DNA of 38,480 nucleotides. It comes from Bacteroidia bacterium. Lineage in GTDB: Bacteria; Bacteroidota; Bacteroidia; Cytophagales; Cyclobacteriaceae. How positions within the stretch are numbered: the first letter of the stretch is position 1; every line of letters starts with the position of its first letter. Positions 1-10,200 of the stretch are shown in pieces. The DNA is taken from assembly GCA_030430675.1 (NCBI GenBank), contig JAUIKU010000018.1, positions 1-38,480 of the forward strand, in the 5' to 3' direction. The notes under the pieces are model-generated. The model had not been told where the DNA came from. It did not search any database and was given only the letters and a program-made list of their open reading frames with translations. The position numbers were made by a program, and so were the translations under genes.

Positions 1-770
1 ATGGTGAAGAAATTAGAGAACTGGTAATGGTGGCCACAGATATTACCCAGGAAAAAGAAGCCAGGTTGAGATCCAGGGAAATCAACCGGGAAGAAATTGA
101 GAAAAAAGTGAAGGAACACCGGTACCGTTCGGAATTGATCCTTGAGGGACAGGAAGAAGAACGAAGCAGGATATCCAGGGAAATGCATGATGGGGTGGGA
201 CAAATTCTGACCGCCCTGAAGATGAATATGGAATCCATGGTGCCTTCCAGCTCAATTCATACCCGGAGAAGATTGGAAGAATCCAAAATACTACTAAAAA
301 ACCTGATCGGAGAGGTGCGTCGCATATCGTTCAACCTACGCCCCAGCAGCCTTAGTGATTTCGGTATCGTACCTGCGGTCAAAAAATTCACCAGTGAGAT
401 CAGCCAGTTGTCAGGCATTGAGATAGAATGCATCAACAAAACGGGTTTCATCAACAGGTTGGATGTCCTGGTTGAAAACAACGTGTACAGAATTATTCAG
501 GAAGCCATTAATAATGCTATTAAATACGGCAAACCTGAAAAAATTCAAGTAATTTTTGAACATGGGTTTGAACAACTTCACATAACGGTAGAAGATAATG
601 GGACAGGGTTTGACCTAAAGGAAGTTGAGCAATCCGGGCACTTTAAGCTTTCAGGGCATGGCATATTTAATATGAGGGAACGAGCTGCGTTTATAGATAG
701 CCAACTCTCCATATACAGCAAAATTGGTGAAGGAACCAGGATAACCCTGGCAGTCCCTATAAAAACTTAA
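1..770 (+). CDS. NarX/DesK-type sensor histidine kinase, 3' part (5' end outside window)
   Basis: The reading frame is open from base 3, so the gene starts before the window; the ATG at 27 is internal. The first residues (ending VATDITQEKEA) look like the end of a PAS domain, followed by a charged coiled-coil linker. A HisKA_3 dimerisation domain carries the phospho-acceptor His (codon 186-188) in REMHDGVGQ. The HATPase_c domain shows an N-box (EAINNAIKYG), a G1 box (EDNGTGFD) and a G2 box (GHGIFNMRERA), so the catalytic core looks intact. The partner regulator starts 3 bases after the stop, so the two are almost certainly co-translated. The input domain is not visible. Control of the nitrate operon downstream is inferred from position and from resemblance to NarX/NarL-type systems; the signal is unknown. 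Confidence 0.9.
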   Translation, partial: GEEIRELVMVATDITQEKEARLRSREINREEIEKKVKEHRYRSELILEGQEEERSRISREMHDGVGQILTALKMNMESMVPSSSIHTRRRLEESKILLKNLIGEVRRISFNLRPSSLSDFGIVPAVKKFTSEISQLSGIEIECINKTGFINRLDVLVENNVYRIIQEAINNAIKYGKPEKIQVIFEHGFEQLHITVEDNGTGFDLKEVEQSGHFKLSGHGIFNMRERAAFIDSQLSIYSKIGEGTRITLAVPIKT

Positions 771-773
771 CCT

Positions 774-1457
774 ATGGAACCGATAAAAGTTTTACTGGTA
801 GATGACCACGAAATTGTGAGGAACGGCATCAAAATGTTGCTTGAACACGACAAAAACATTGAGGTGATCGGTGAAGCTTCAAATGGTCTGGAAGCACTTG
901 ATCAAATCAAGATGCTGCATCCAGATATTCTGATTCTGGATATTCGTATGCCGGTGATGAACGGAATTGAATTGGCTCAAATGTTGCCCGAACAGGCTCC
1001 TGGTCTTAAAACGTTAATCCTGTCCATGCATGATGATGCTGAATATGTCACTAAAACCGTTGAAAGCGGAGCCTTTGGATATGTTCTTAAAGATACCAGC
1101 AAGGATGAGTTTATTAAGGCCATTAAAACCATTTATGAAGGGAATAAGTACTTCTGTGGAGATATTTCTAACGTTCTGGTGAATCAATATCTGAATGTAA
1201 TCGAGAAGTCGGATACCCAGGCGCCTGTTGAAACCAGTAACGAGTACCACCTGACCAAACGTGAGAAACAAATCCTGGGTTTATTATACCAGGGACAGAA
1301 CAATAAAGAAATTGCCGATCAACTTGGAAAAAGCATCCGCACCATAGAAACGCACCGCTTTAATATTATGAAAAAAATAGGGGTAACCAGCGTTACAGAC
1401 CTGTTCCGCCGCGTGGAACAAGAACCCCAATTAAAGCAAGTGATAACGTCAGCTTAA
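774..1457 (+). CDS. NarL/FixJ-family response regulator
   Basis: A 227-residue two-domain regulator. The N-terminal receiver domain has the acidic pair D10-D11, the phospho-acceptor D56 (ILILDIRMP), a conserved Ser in LILSMHD and Lys in YVLKDTS. A linker leads to a C-terminal LuxR-type helix-turn-helix (LTKREKQILGLL ... NKEIADQLGKSIRTIETH). Length and architecture are standard for NarL/LiaR regulators, with no key residue missing. It follows the sensor kinase by 3 bases and precedes the nitrate operon by 176 bases, so it is the best candidate to bind the TACGTA sites there. That target is inferred from position. It could also respond to a signal other than nitrate or nitrite. Confidence 0.93.
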   Translation: MEPIKVLLVDDHEIVRNGIKMLLEHDKNIEVIGEASNGLEALDQIKMLHPDILILDIRMPVMNGIELAQMLPEQAPGLKTLILSMHDDAEYVTKTVESGAFGYVLKDTSKDEFIKAIKTIYEGNKYFCGDISNVLVNQYLNVIEKSDTQAPVETSNEYHLTKREKQILGLLYQGQNNKEIADQLGKSIRTIETHRFNIMKKIGVTSVTDLFRRVEQEPQLKQVITSA

Positions 1458-1560
1458 CTTTTGCCAATTCTATAATTTCCGACCTCTTTCAATAGCCGAT
1501 TTTTCGAAATCATCGGATGCACGGCAACTGATTTTCATATCTTATAAAATTAAGTAAAAA

Positions 1561-1602
1561 TACGTAATTAGTATTGTATATAATACGTATATATACGTAA
1601 TT
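1561..1602 (+). promoter_or_regulatory. Candidate operator: three phased TACGTA sites upstream of the nitrate operon
   Basis: TACGTA occurs at 1561-1566, 1584-1589 and 1594-1599. Starts are 23 and 10 bases apart, close to two and one helical turns. The outer copies extend to the identical 9-mer TACGTAATT (1561-1569 and 1594-1602), 33 bases apart, about three turns. TACGTA is itself palindromic, and the region is very AT-rich. It lies 32-73 bases before the porin start. NarL-type regulators are known to bind 7-bp half sites beginning TAC in direct or inverted arrangement, so this is a plausible binding array for the upstream regulator. No confident Bacteroidota promoter (TTG / TAnnTTTG) was found here. 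Confidence 0.5.
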
Positions 1603-1633
1603 TACAACTACAATATACTTAACTATTACTGAT

Positions 1634-2917
1634 ATGAGGAGAATTTTTACCATTGCACTATTTCTTCTGTGTGGCCTATGGTCACACCAGGCTTATGCTC
1701 AATTTTCCATAACAGGCGAGATCAGACCTCGCGCAGAATACCGGCACGGGTTTAAGACCCTGGCTTCGGATGAATCTCAGGCGGCTTTTTTTATAGAGCA
1801 ACGTTCCAGGTTATATCTGGACTTCAAAAAGAGCAGAATGCGGTTTAAGCTTACCCTTCAGGATGTTCGTATTTGGGGAGGAGTCAGCCAGATTTACAAG
1901 GATGACAACACCTTATTCAATGTCTATGAAGCCTGGGGAGAGTATGCATTAAGTGAGGTTTCCAGCATCAAACTAGGACGTCAGGAACTGGAATATGATA
2001 ATGCCCGGATACTCGGTAATCTTGACTGGGCCCAGCAGGGAAGAAGCCACGACCTGGTCAGGTATGTATATACCGGTAAAAAGGGCTCCAGCCTACACCT
2101 GGGGGCTGCTTTTAATCAGGAGGATGTGGTATCCAATCCAGAACCCCAAAGACTATTCGGCACCTATTACAGCGGAGTAAATAATTATAAAACCATGCAG
2201 TATGCCTGGTATCACAAGGACTTTGACAAAGGCACTGTGTCTCTTTTGTTCCTTAACAACGGAATGCAGGACCGGGTCGACTCTTCAGGGGTAAATTTTA
2301 GTCAAACATACGGGCTATACGCAACCAAGAAATTCAAGGGATTAAGCTTGGTGGGAGAGGCCTATTATCAGGGAGGTAAAGACGCATCAAGCAGGGAGGT
2401 TAATGCCTATATGCTGGCATTGAATGCTACCTTCAAAGCAGGAAAGCTACCAATCACCCTTGGTACAGACTATTTAAGCGGCACCGATCCGGGGTCTGAC
2501 AGGAATAACTCATTTATGCCGTTGTATGGTACCAACCACAAGTTCTACGGTTTCATGGACTATTTCTATGTGGGTAATGGTCATGGCAACCGCGGGCTGG
2601 TGGATGTCTTTCTCAAGACCAAACTTACCCTGTCTAAAAAATCATCCCTGTTGGCGCATCTGCACAAATTTTCAGCCGCAGCCGATATAAGTGCCGAGGG
2701 AGGTGAATCCATGTCTTCCAACTTCGGATCAGAGGTCGACCTGGTTTACGCGCTAAAAGTATCTCCGGAAATCAGCCTCAATGTGGGCTACTCGCAATTT
2801 TTCGGTAGTGAATCCCTGGAGTATATCAAGGGGGGTGACAAAAGCGAAATAAATAACTGGGCCTGGATGATGTTCACTTTTAAGCCCAAACTTTTTGAAT
2901 CCAAGAATAACAACTAA
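1634..2917 (+). CDS. Outer-membrane porin, alginate-export-like family, of the nitrate operon
   Basis: A 427-residue protein with an N-terminal signal peptide ending near AYAQ (residues 1-23). The mature part shows alternating amphipathic strands rich in Tyr, Phe, Trp and Gly, with motifs such as GEIRPRAEYRHGF at the start and KLGRQELEYDNARILGN, typical of AlgE/alginate-export-type barrels. The last strand ends in aromatic and hydrophobic residues before a short charged tail. It is the first gene after the regulatory region and is followed 19 bases later by the nrtA-like gene. That position suggests it lets nitrate or nitrite cross the outer membrane; this role is inferred from context, since the family name does not fix the substrate. 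Confidence 0.8.
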   Translation: MRRIFTIALFLLCGLWSHQAYAQFSITGEIRPRAEYRHGFKTLASDESQAAFFIEQRSRLYLDFKKSRMRFKLTLQDVRIWGGVSQIYKDDNTLFNVYEAWGEYALSEVSSIKLGRQELEYDNARILGNLDWAQQGRSHDLVRYVYTGKKGSSLHLGAAFNQEDVVSNPEPQRLFGTYYSGVNNYKTMQYAWYHKDFDKGTVSLLFLNNGMQDRVDSSGVNFSQTYGLYATKKFKGLSLVGEAYYQGGKDASSREVNAYMLALNATFKAGKLPITLGTDYLSGTDPGSDRNNSFMPLYGTNHKFYGFMDYFYVGNGHGNRGLVDVFLKTKLTLSKKSSLLAHLHKFSAAADISAEGGESMSSNFGSEVDLVYALKVSPEISLNVGYSQFFGSESLEYIKGGDKSEINNWAWMMFTFKPKLFESKNNN

Positions 2918-2936
2918 TCATTAACAATTCCCAATC

Positions 2937-4334
2937 ATGAAGAACACTATTAAAAACAAAATATTCTGGCTGCTAATACTATTTGCTTTTGTGTATCAGG
3001 CATGTGGACCATCAGCCACACAAAGTCCCACCGCACAGGCATCGGCAAGTATGTCAACTGGTCAGCAACTAGCCATAGAAAAGCCGCAGTTGACATTTGG
3101 CTTCATAAAACTCACAGACATGGCACCCCTGGCTATTGCCAAGGAGCTGGGCTATTTTGAAGATGAGGGGCTTTTTGTAACGATTGAGGCCCAGTCAAAC
3201 TGGAAGAATGTACTGGACCGGGTAATCGACGGCCAACTGGATGGTTCTCATATGCTGGCCGGGCAGCCAATCGCGGCAGGTGCTGGCTTTGGTCGTCAGG
3301 CTAAACTGGTTACCCCCTTTTCCATGGACCTCAACGGGAACGGCATTACCGTATCAAACGAGGTATGGGCAAAGATGAAGCCTCATTTAACAGTGGACGC
3401 GCAAGGTAAACCGGAACATCCGATATCCGCCGATGCCTTGAAACCTGTAGTTGATGAATATAGGAATTCCGGCAAGCCATTCAAGATGGGCATGGTGTTT
3501 CCGGTTAGCACGCACAACTACGAAATAAGGTATTGGCTGGCGGCCGCCGGCATCCATCCCGGTTACTATTCAAAAGACAACATCCAGGGACAGATCGATG
3601 CCCAGGTCCTGCTTTCGGTAACACCCCCACCACAGATGCCGGCAACCCTGGAAGCTGGCACTATTTACGGGTATTGTGTAGGAGAGCCCTGGAATCAACA
3701 GGCAGTCTTCAAAGGCATTGGTGTTCCGGTGGCCACCAATTATGATATATGGAAAAACAATCCGGAAAAAGTATTTGTAATGACCGAGGAGTTTGTCACC
3801 ACCAACCCCAATACCGCAGTGGCGGTCACTAAGGCCCTGATCAGAGCCGGAAAATGGCTGGATAATCCCGATAATCGTCCCAAAGCGGTAGGGATACTGT
3901 CGATGCCCGAATACGTAGGGGCGGATTCCGTGGTAATTGCAAACTCAATGACCGGGACCTTTGAGTTTGAGAAAGGGGATAAACGTTCTTTACCCGACTT
4001 CAACGTGTTTTTCAAATACCACGCCACCTATCCCTTTTACAGCGATGGCATCTGGTTTCTTACCCAGATGCGTCGATGGGGACAAATTCCGGAATCAAAA
4101 CCAGCAGACTGGTACCAGGAGAAGATCCGGGAGATCTACCGGCCCGACATTTGGAGAGAGGCAGCTGCACTATTATTAGAGGAGGGTCAGTTAACAGCTG
4201 AGGAAATTCCGGATACTGATGGCTACAAAGATCCAACAGCGGATTTTATCGATGGCAAAATCTATGATGGTAAGGATCCACTAGGCTATATCAACAGCTT
4301 TGAGATCGGCTATAAGGATGAATCTGCCATCTAG
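2937..4334 (+). CDS. nrtA: Nitrate/nitrite ABC transporter substrate-binding lipoprotein, NrtA/CmpA family
   Basis: A 465-residue lipoprotein. The signal peptide (residues 1-22) ends in a lipobox with Cys23 (YQAC). The mature region has the family signature [19 protein letters not shown], then [19 protein letters not shown], as in NrtA/CmpA proteins that bind nitrate, nitrite or bicarbonate; [10 protein letters not shown] and the C-terminal region also fit the family. Length is near the cyanobacterial norm. The permease gene starts 37 bases downstream. Nitrate rather than bicarbonate or a nitrogenous organic molecule is inferred from the nitrate reductase in the same operon. Confidence 0.9.
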   Translation: MKNTIKNKIFWLLILFAFVYQACGPSATQSPTAQASASMSTGQQLAIEKPQLTFGFIKLTDMAPLAIAKELGYFEDEGLFVTIEAQSNWKNVLDRVIDGQLDGSHMLAGQPIAAGAGFGRQAKLVTPFSMDLNGNGITVSNEVWAKMKPHLTVDAQGKPEHPISADALKPVVDEYRNSGKPFKMGMVFPVSTHNYEIRYWLAAAGIHPGYYSKDNIQGQIDAQVLLSVTPPPQMPATLEAGTIYGYCVGEPWNQQAVFKGIGVPVATNYDIWKNNPEKVFVMTEEFVTTNPNTAVAVTKALIRAGKWLDNPDNRPKAVGILSMPEYVGADSVVIANSMTGTFEFEKGDKRSLPDFNVFFKYHATYPFYSDGIWFLTQMRRWGQIPESKPADWYQEKIREIYRPDIWREAAALLLEEGQLTAEEIPDTDGYKDPTADFIDGKIYDGKDPLGYINSFEIGYKDESAI

Positions 4335-4371
4335 TTGTAATCATACCAAATTCATTTTTAAATAAAAAAGC

Positions 4372-5538
4372 ATGATATCTAAAGTTTTGCAGCCTGCCCG
4401 GGAACTGGTGGAGCCTAAGGAAAAGGTAACCCTGATCAATAAGGACAAGCTAATCAAAGTTGTGAAATTCATAGGCCTGGGATTCCTGGAGCCCCTGGTA
4501 AGGATTGGGGTGGGAGAGGAACCCCGGAAGAACGCCTTACTAATAGTGAAATCAACGGTATTTCCTGTTTGCTCTATTTTATTGTTCCTGGTGCTGTGGC
4601 ACTACGGAGCCGCCTACCTGTTTAATGTAGAGGCCAACATTAAAATTGAAGCAGCCCGGGCCGCTCAAGGTGAAGCAGCGGCGCTGGCAATGAAGGAGTG
4701 CATAGCATCCGGTGATCTATCCTGTAAGCCAAACGTCCTGCCCTCGCCCAGCGAGGTGTACGAGGCAGCAGTAACCTTATGGCAGGACCATTTAGCTATT
4801 ATGGCCAAGAAGGTGGCCTTTAGTGAGAAGGTCGCGGAAACCAATGCCAGCAGGCAGGCACAGGGACTTGAAATGATCACCTATACCGGGCGCCCTTCTT
4901 TTATAGACCAGATAAAAACCAGTATCCTCACCGTATTTGCAGGTTTCCTGCTGGCCATGGTATTGGCTGTCCCTGCCGGGGTATTGATGGGGCTCAGTAC
5001 TACCCTGAGAACCTCTTTCAATTGGTTGATACAGATACTCAAACCGGTATCGCCGGTGGTGTGGTTGCTGCTGGTCTTTATGATCGTTAAAACCCTGATC
5101 AAAGACCCCTCCCTTGACAAATCATTTATCATTTCCTTCGTAAGTGTGGGGTTATGCTCCATGTGGGCTACCCTGGTAAATACCAGTTTGGGCGTATCTT
5201 CGGTTGACAAAGATTTTGTTAATGTAGCCAGGGTGTTGAAGCTTGGGATCGGTAAGAACATTCGCAAAATCGTTCTGCCATTTTCCTTTCCCTACATTTT
5301 TACCGGCCTCAGGATTACTATCTCAGTGGCCTGGATGGTGTTGATAGCCATTGAATTGCTGGCTCAAAGTCCGGGATTGGGTTCTTTCGTCTGGGAAGAA
5401 TTCCAGAATGGCGCCAATGACTCCAATGCAAAAATATTGGTAGCCATGATCGTTATCGGGCTTATCGGATTTTTACTGGACCGGTTGATGGTGATGTTAC
5501 AACGGCTGCTGGTGGTAAGCAAATCTGAAGCCAGTTGA
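4372..5538 (+). CDS. nrtB: Nitrate ABC transporter permease, NrtB family, with a long periplasmic insert
   Basis: A 388-residue inner-membrane permease. A cytoplasmic N-terminus of about 60 residues leads to a first membrane segment (roughly 62-86). Then comes a hydrophilic stretch to about residue 178 with two cysteines, C110 and C118, and the usual [11 protein letters not shown] motif. The rest is a BPD_transp_1 core with several membrane segments and an EAA-like coupling loop ([19 protein letters not shown]). Cyanobacterial NrtB is around 275-280 residues, so the extra length lies in the N-terminus and periplasmic loop. The stop is one base before the next start, indicating tight co-translation with the ATPases. 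Family assignment is firm; transport specificity comes from context. Confidence 0.9.
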   Translation: MISKVLQPARELVEPKEKVTLINKDKLIKVVKFIGLGFLEPLVRIGVGEEPRKNALLIVKSTVFPVCSILLFLVLWHYGAAYLFNVEANIKIEAARAAQGEAAALAMKECIASGDLSCKPNVLPSPSEVYEAAVTLWQDHLAIMAKKVAFSEKVAETNASRQAQGLEMITYTGRPSFIDQIKTSILTVFAGFLLAMVLAVPAGVLMGLSTTLRTSFNWLIQILKPVSPVVWLLLVFMIVKTLIKDPSLDKSFIISFVSVGLCSMWATLVNTSLGVSSVDKDFVNVARVLKLGIGKNIRKIVLPFSFPYIFTGLRITISVAWMVLIAIELLAQSPGLGSFVWEEFQNGANDSNAKILVAMIVIGLIGFLLDRLMVMLQRLLVVSKSEAS

Positions 5539-5539
5539 T

Positions 5540-6424
5540 ATGAGTATACTGCAACTTGAAAAGGTGTCAAAATCATACGGTTCAGGAAATGAGCAGGTAG
5601 AGGTTTTGTCCGATATCAACCTGACTATCGGGGAAGGTGAGTTTGTGGCCATAGTAGGATTTACCGGAAGCGGCAAGACCACACTGATAAATCTGATTAA
5701 TGGACTATTGTTTCCAGACTGTGGTACCGTGTTATTTAAAGGAAAGCAAGTAACCGGGCCTGGCCCAGAAAGAGGGGTGGTTTTTCAGAACTACTCGTTG
5801 TTGCCATGGCTTAGCGTCTACCAGAATATTTATCTGGCAGTGGATCAGGTCAGTCCGGGAACAACCAAAAAGGAGAAGGATGAAATGGTCAGGAAGTATA
5901 TTGGTTTGGTTAACCTGACTCCTGCGTTGGAAAAGAAGCCTGCGGAACTATCGGGAGGTATGCGTCAGAGGGTTTCCCTGGCTCGTACCCTGGCCATGCA
6001 GCCCGAGGTATTACTTATGGATGAGCCCCTTAGTGCCCTAGATGCCCTGACCCGGGCGGTGCTGCAAAAGGAAATCATCAACATTTGGACAAAGGATAAA
6101 AGGACGGCCTTGTTGATCACCAATGATGTTGACGAAGGCATTTTGATGGCAGACCGTATCATCCCATTAAATCCTGGCCCTAAGGCAACCCTGGGACCGA
6201 ATTTCAAGGTGCCCTTTGAGCGCCCCAGGAACTTGCTGGAGATCAACCAGGACCCTGTCTATAAGCAGCTCAGGAATGAGATAATTGAGTATCTGATTGA
6301 AATGGGCAATCACCGGCGGTCTGATTCCAGCGACTCACTGAAACTTCCGGATCTTCAGCCGGTCATGCCAGGCAGAGTTTTCCTGGGCAACAGGGAAAAG
6401 AGAAAAAAGGTAAAATATTTTTAA
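5540..6424 (+). CDS. nrtC: Nitrate ABC transporter ATPase, NrtC-like, with an altered H-loop
   Basis: A 294-residue ABC ATPase. Walker A is GFTGSGKT (40-47), the signature is LSGG (137-140) and Walker B is LLMDEP. The switch position reads TNDVDE, with Asn195 where ABC ATPases normally have His. The C-terminus ([16 protein letters not shown] onward) fits the NrtC/NrtD/SsuB group but lacks the large NrtA-like domain found on cyanobacterial NrtC; instead there is a short basic tail. It probably pairs with the next gene product to form the heterodimeric motor of the transporter. The missing switch His suggests that the site built on this subunit hydrolyses ATP poorly. The nrtC name is by position in the operon. 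Confidence 0.88.
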   Translation: MSILQLEKVSKSYGSGNEQVEVLSDINLTIGEGEFVAIVGFTGSGKTTLINLINGLLFPDCGTVLFKGKQVTGPGPERGVVFQNYSLLPWLSVYQNIYLAVDQVSPGTTKKEKDEMVRKYIGLVNLTPALEKKPAELSGGMRQRVSLARTLAMQPEVLLMDEPLSALDALTRAVLQKEIINIWTKDKRTALLITNDVDEGILMADRIIPLNPGPKATLGPNFKVPFERPRNLLEINQDPVYKQLRNEIIEYLIEMGNHRRSDSSDSLKLPDLQPVMPGRVFLGNREKRKKVKYF

Positions 6425-6427
6425 CAG

Positions 6428-7249
6428 ATGGAGCAAGTAACAACTAAAGATTTTGGCCAAGTAAACACCTGGTTGCTGGATCAACCAACTATGTTGCATT
6501 GTAAGGATTTGACCAAAGTTTATCCTACACCCAATGGGGACTACGTAGTGCTTGAGTCACTGCAATTAGAGGTCAGAAAGAGTGAATTCATTTCAATTAT
6601 TGGGCACTCGGGTTGTGGTAAGTCCACCCTTTTGACCATGATTGCCGGTTTGAATGTTATTAGTGGCGGTAAGGTGATGGTCGATGATGATACGGTAACC
6701 GAGTCCGGTCCGGACCGGGCAGTTGTTTTCCAATCACCCAGTCTGCTTCCCTGGTTAACTGTCCTGCAAAATGTAATGATCGGGGTAAACCAGGTTTTTC
6801 CGCATGCTACCAGGGCCCAGAAAAGCGACATATGTCACTACTATCTGGACAAGGTTGGACTGGGAAGCGATACTAAGAAGAGGGCAGCCGATCTTTCTCA
6901 GGGAATGCAGCAGCGGGTTGGAATTGCCCGGGCATTTGCCCTGAAACCCAAAGTGCTGTTGCTGGATGAACCATTTGGCATGCTGGATTCCTTGACGCGG
7001 GGCGAACTGCAGGATGTCCTGCTGGAGGTTTGGCACCGGGAAAAGATCACTGCAGTAATGGTCACCCACGACGTGGACGAATCAATCTTTTTGGCAGACC
7101 GGGTGATCATGATGACCAGCGGACCCTATGCTAAAATTGGAGATGAGCTGGTAATCCCATTTGAGAGACCACGGCGCAGGGCTGAGGTACTGGAGCATCC
7201 TGAATACTACGATTACCGGGGGTATCTGATGAATTTTTTAAACCATTAA
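6428..7249 (+). CDS. nrtD: Nitrate ABC transporter ATPase, NrtD-like, with an altered signature motif
   Basis: A 273-residue ABC ATPase starting 3 bases after the previous stop. Walker A (GHSGCGKST), Walker B (LLLDEP) and the switch His214 (MVTHDVDE) are intact, but the signature motif reads LSQG (156-159) in place of LSGG. The C-terminal part (VIPFERPRRRAEVLEHPEY) is typical of NrtD/TauB/SsuB proteins. In an NrtC-NrtD dimer the signature of this subunit would face the Walker A and Asn195 of NrtC, so both departures fall in one composite site and leave the other with consensus residues. Nitrate specificity is from context. Confidence 0.9.
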   Translation: MEQVTTKDFGQVNTWLLDQPTMLHCKDLTKVYPTPNGDYVVLESLQLEVRKSEFISIIGHSGCGKSTLLTMIAGLNVISGGKVMVDDDTVTESGPDRAVVFQSPSLLPWLTVLQNVMIGVNQVFPHATRAQKSDICHYYLDKVGLGSDTKKRAADLSQGMQQRVGIARAFALKPKVLLLDEPFGMLDSLTRGELQDVLLEVWHREKITAVMVTHDVDESIFLADRVIMMTSGPYAKIGDELVIPFERPRRRAEVLEHPEYYDYRGYLMNFLNH

Positions 7250-7251
7250 CA

Positions 7252-10200
7252 GTGACTATTAAAGGCCAGCATACCAATGTCACCAAAACCATCTGCTCTT
7301 ATTGTGGGGTGGGATGTGGTATTGAAGTGACCAAAGACAAAAAGGGTAACCTTGAGTTACGGGGCGACCGGGATTATCCTGTGAACCGGGGCATGCTGTG
7401 CTCAAAAGGAATGAACCTTCATTATACGGTGCAGGATCAGAGCGATCGACTTACAGTACCAAAAATGAGATGGAGTAAGCACCATCCATTGGAAACTGTT
7501 GACTGGGATACCGCTTTGAACCGGACTGCTGCTGTTTTCAAAACGCTTATTTCAAAGTATGGACCCGATGCCGTGGGTTTTTATGTTTCAGGACAATGCC
7601 TGACAGAAGAATATTATTTGGTCAATAAGCTGGCTAAGGGATTCATCGGCACCAATAACATTGATACAAATTCCCGGCTTTGCATGAGTTCGGCAGTAGC
7701 TGGTTATATGAAAACCGTAGGGGAAGATAGTGTGCCAATTAGCTATGAAGATATAGAGCAGGCAGACTGTTTTCTGATAGCCGGTGCTAATCCCGCATGG
7801 TGTCATCCCATCATATACCGCAGAATCGAACAACACAAAAACGAAAATCCAGAAGTGAAAGTGGTAGTGGTTGATCCGCGAATAACCGATACCGCAAGCC
7901 AGGCTGATCTGCATTTACAGATCAGGCCAGGTACCGATACCTACCTGTACCATGCGCTGGGCCGGGTGTTGATTGAAGAACATTATATTGATCAGGAATT
8001 TATCAGTAACCATACGGAGGGATTTGAAAAGTACCGGGAACTGGTATTTAGTAGATCGGTAGCGGCGGCAGCTGAAATATGTGACATTCCGGAAGACCAA
8101 ATAAGGCAGGCGGCCCGGTACATTGGGGAGGCCAAAGGGTTTATCACCATGTGGGCTATGGGGCTAAACCAGAGCACCTCCGGGGTTAATCACAATGTTG
8201 CCCTGATCAGTTTGAACCTGGTGACTGGTAAGATAGGTAAACCTGGCTCCGGTCCTTTTTCACTAACCGGTCAGCCAAACGCTATGGGTGGCAGGGAAGT
8301 AGGAGGTATGGCCACTTTATTGGCGGCCCATAAGGTTCAAGCCAATCCTGAGCACCGGGACCAGGTGGCTAAGTTTTGGGGAGTAAGTAGCCTGCCGGAT
8401 AAACCCGGGTTGACCGCAACCAATATGTTTGAAGCGTTGTCAAGTGGTCGTATGAAGGCAGTTTGGATCATATGTACCAATCCCTCCGTTAGCATGCCCA
8501 ATGCGCGTTTGGTAGACAAGGCATTGAAAACTGCCAAATTTGTGGTGGTACAGGATATTTCAAATAGATCCGACACCCTGGCCTATGCCGATATGATTTT
8601 ACCGGCGGCTGGTTGGCTGGAGAAGGAGGGTACCATGACCAATTCGGAAAGGAGGATCGGTTATCTGCCTAAATTGGTAACCCCTCCCGGAGAAGCGCTT
8701 CCTGACAGTGAGATTTTGATACGTTTTGCCAGGAAAATGGGTTATCACGGCTTTGATTACAGTGGTATGGACCAGGTGTACCGCGAATATTGTGCCTTGA
8801 CCAAAGGGAGTACCATTGATATCAGCGGCCTCAGCTATGAACGGCTAAAATCGGAAAGGTCCATCCAGTGGCCGGTACCCGGTCCCGGGCATAAAGGTAC
8901 CCCCAGGTTGTTTACCGATGGCCATTTCTATACCGGTTCCGCAAAAGCGTATTTTGCTGACCTGGAGGCAGTAGATCCGGTCGAACAACTGACCCCGGAT
9001 TTACCGCTAATCCTGACTACCGGCAGGATCCGGGACCAATGGCACACCATGACCAGGACCGGAAAAGTAAGCAAGCTGAATCAGCATATAGCCAGACCAA
9101 TGCTGGAAATGCACCCGGTTGATGCATTGACCAGGTCAATAGATGACAATGACCTGGTAGTAATCGAAAACGAACGGGGTCAGGTTAGACTACCGGTAAA
9201 ACTAAGCGTTAAAATAAAACCAGGGGTGGTCTTTCTGCCTATGCATTGGGGCAAGATCCTGCAGTTTGACCAAAAACGGGCTAATAATCTTACCAACAGT
9301 TCCGTGGATCCCATATCTAAACAGCCTGGCTTTAAATTTACCGCAGTTCAGGTCACAAAATTCCGGAAACCATCGGAGAAGGTCATTGTGGTAGGAGCAG
9401 GAGCTGCCGCCTACCGGTTTATTAATACCTACCGCAAATTGGTGAATGAAGATGAAGTGCATGTGTTCTCCAAGGAGATCCATCCTTTTTACAACAGGGT
9501 TTTGCTTCCGGAATATGTAAATGACAACCTTGTTTGGGGTGACCTGGTCAAGTTCAAGGATGATGAACTCAGTAGACTGGATATATCCATCCATGTCGGC
9601 AATAGTATCGAGATAATTAACAGGGAGGCCAAAACGGTGACAGACGTTAAGGGAGCCATCCATTCCTACGACAAACTGGTGTTGGCTACTGGTAGCAGAG
9701 CTTTTCTTCCCAGTGACGTTCCCATCCATCTCCCAGGGGTATTTACCATGAGAAACCGGAAAGATGCCGATGATTTTAAAGAACTTATAGACCCTGGGAC
9801 AGAGGTTATCATCGTAGGTGGAGGGCTTCTGGGGATTGAACTGGCAGCTTCCTTGAGAGAGGTGGAGGTTGGAGTCTCCATAGTGCAGTTGAGCTCACGA
9901 TTGATGGAAAGGCAACTCGATGTGTTGGCCAGTACCTTACTCAGGGAAAAAATTGAAGATCTGGGGATCAAGGTGTACACCAATGACCAGGTTCAGGAGC
10001 TGGAACAAGTGGATCATCAGCGAATTACCGCTAAACTGAAAAGTGGCATCCATTTACAAAGCAGGGCAGTAGTTTATGCCATTGGCACCAGGCCAAATAT
10101 AGAACTCGCCAGGCTGGCTGATCTGTCCTGTGGCAGGGGAATAAAAGTGAACCAATTCCTGCAAACCAGTGATCCTGATATTTTTGCCATGGGGGAGATT

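Noticed and set aside
9202-9983. Long minus-strand ORFs inside the nitrate reductase fusion gene
   Set aside because: Shadows of the well-supported plus-strand gene; no family features.
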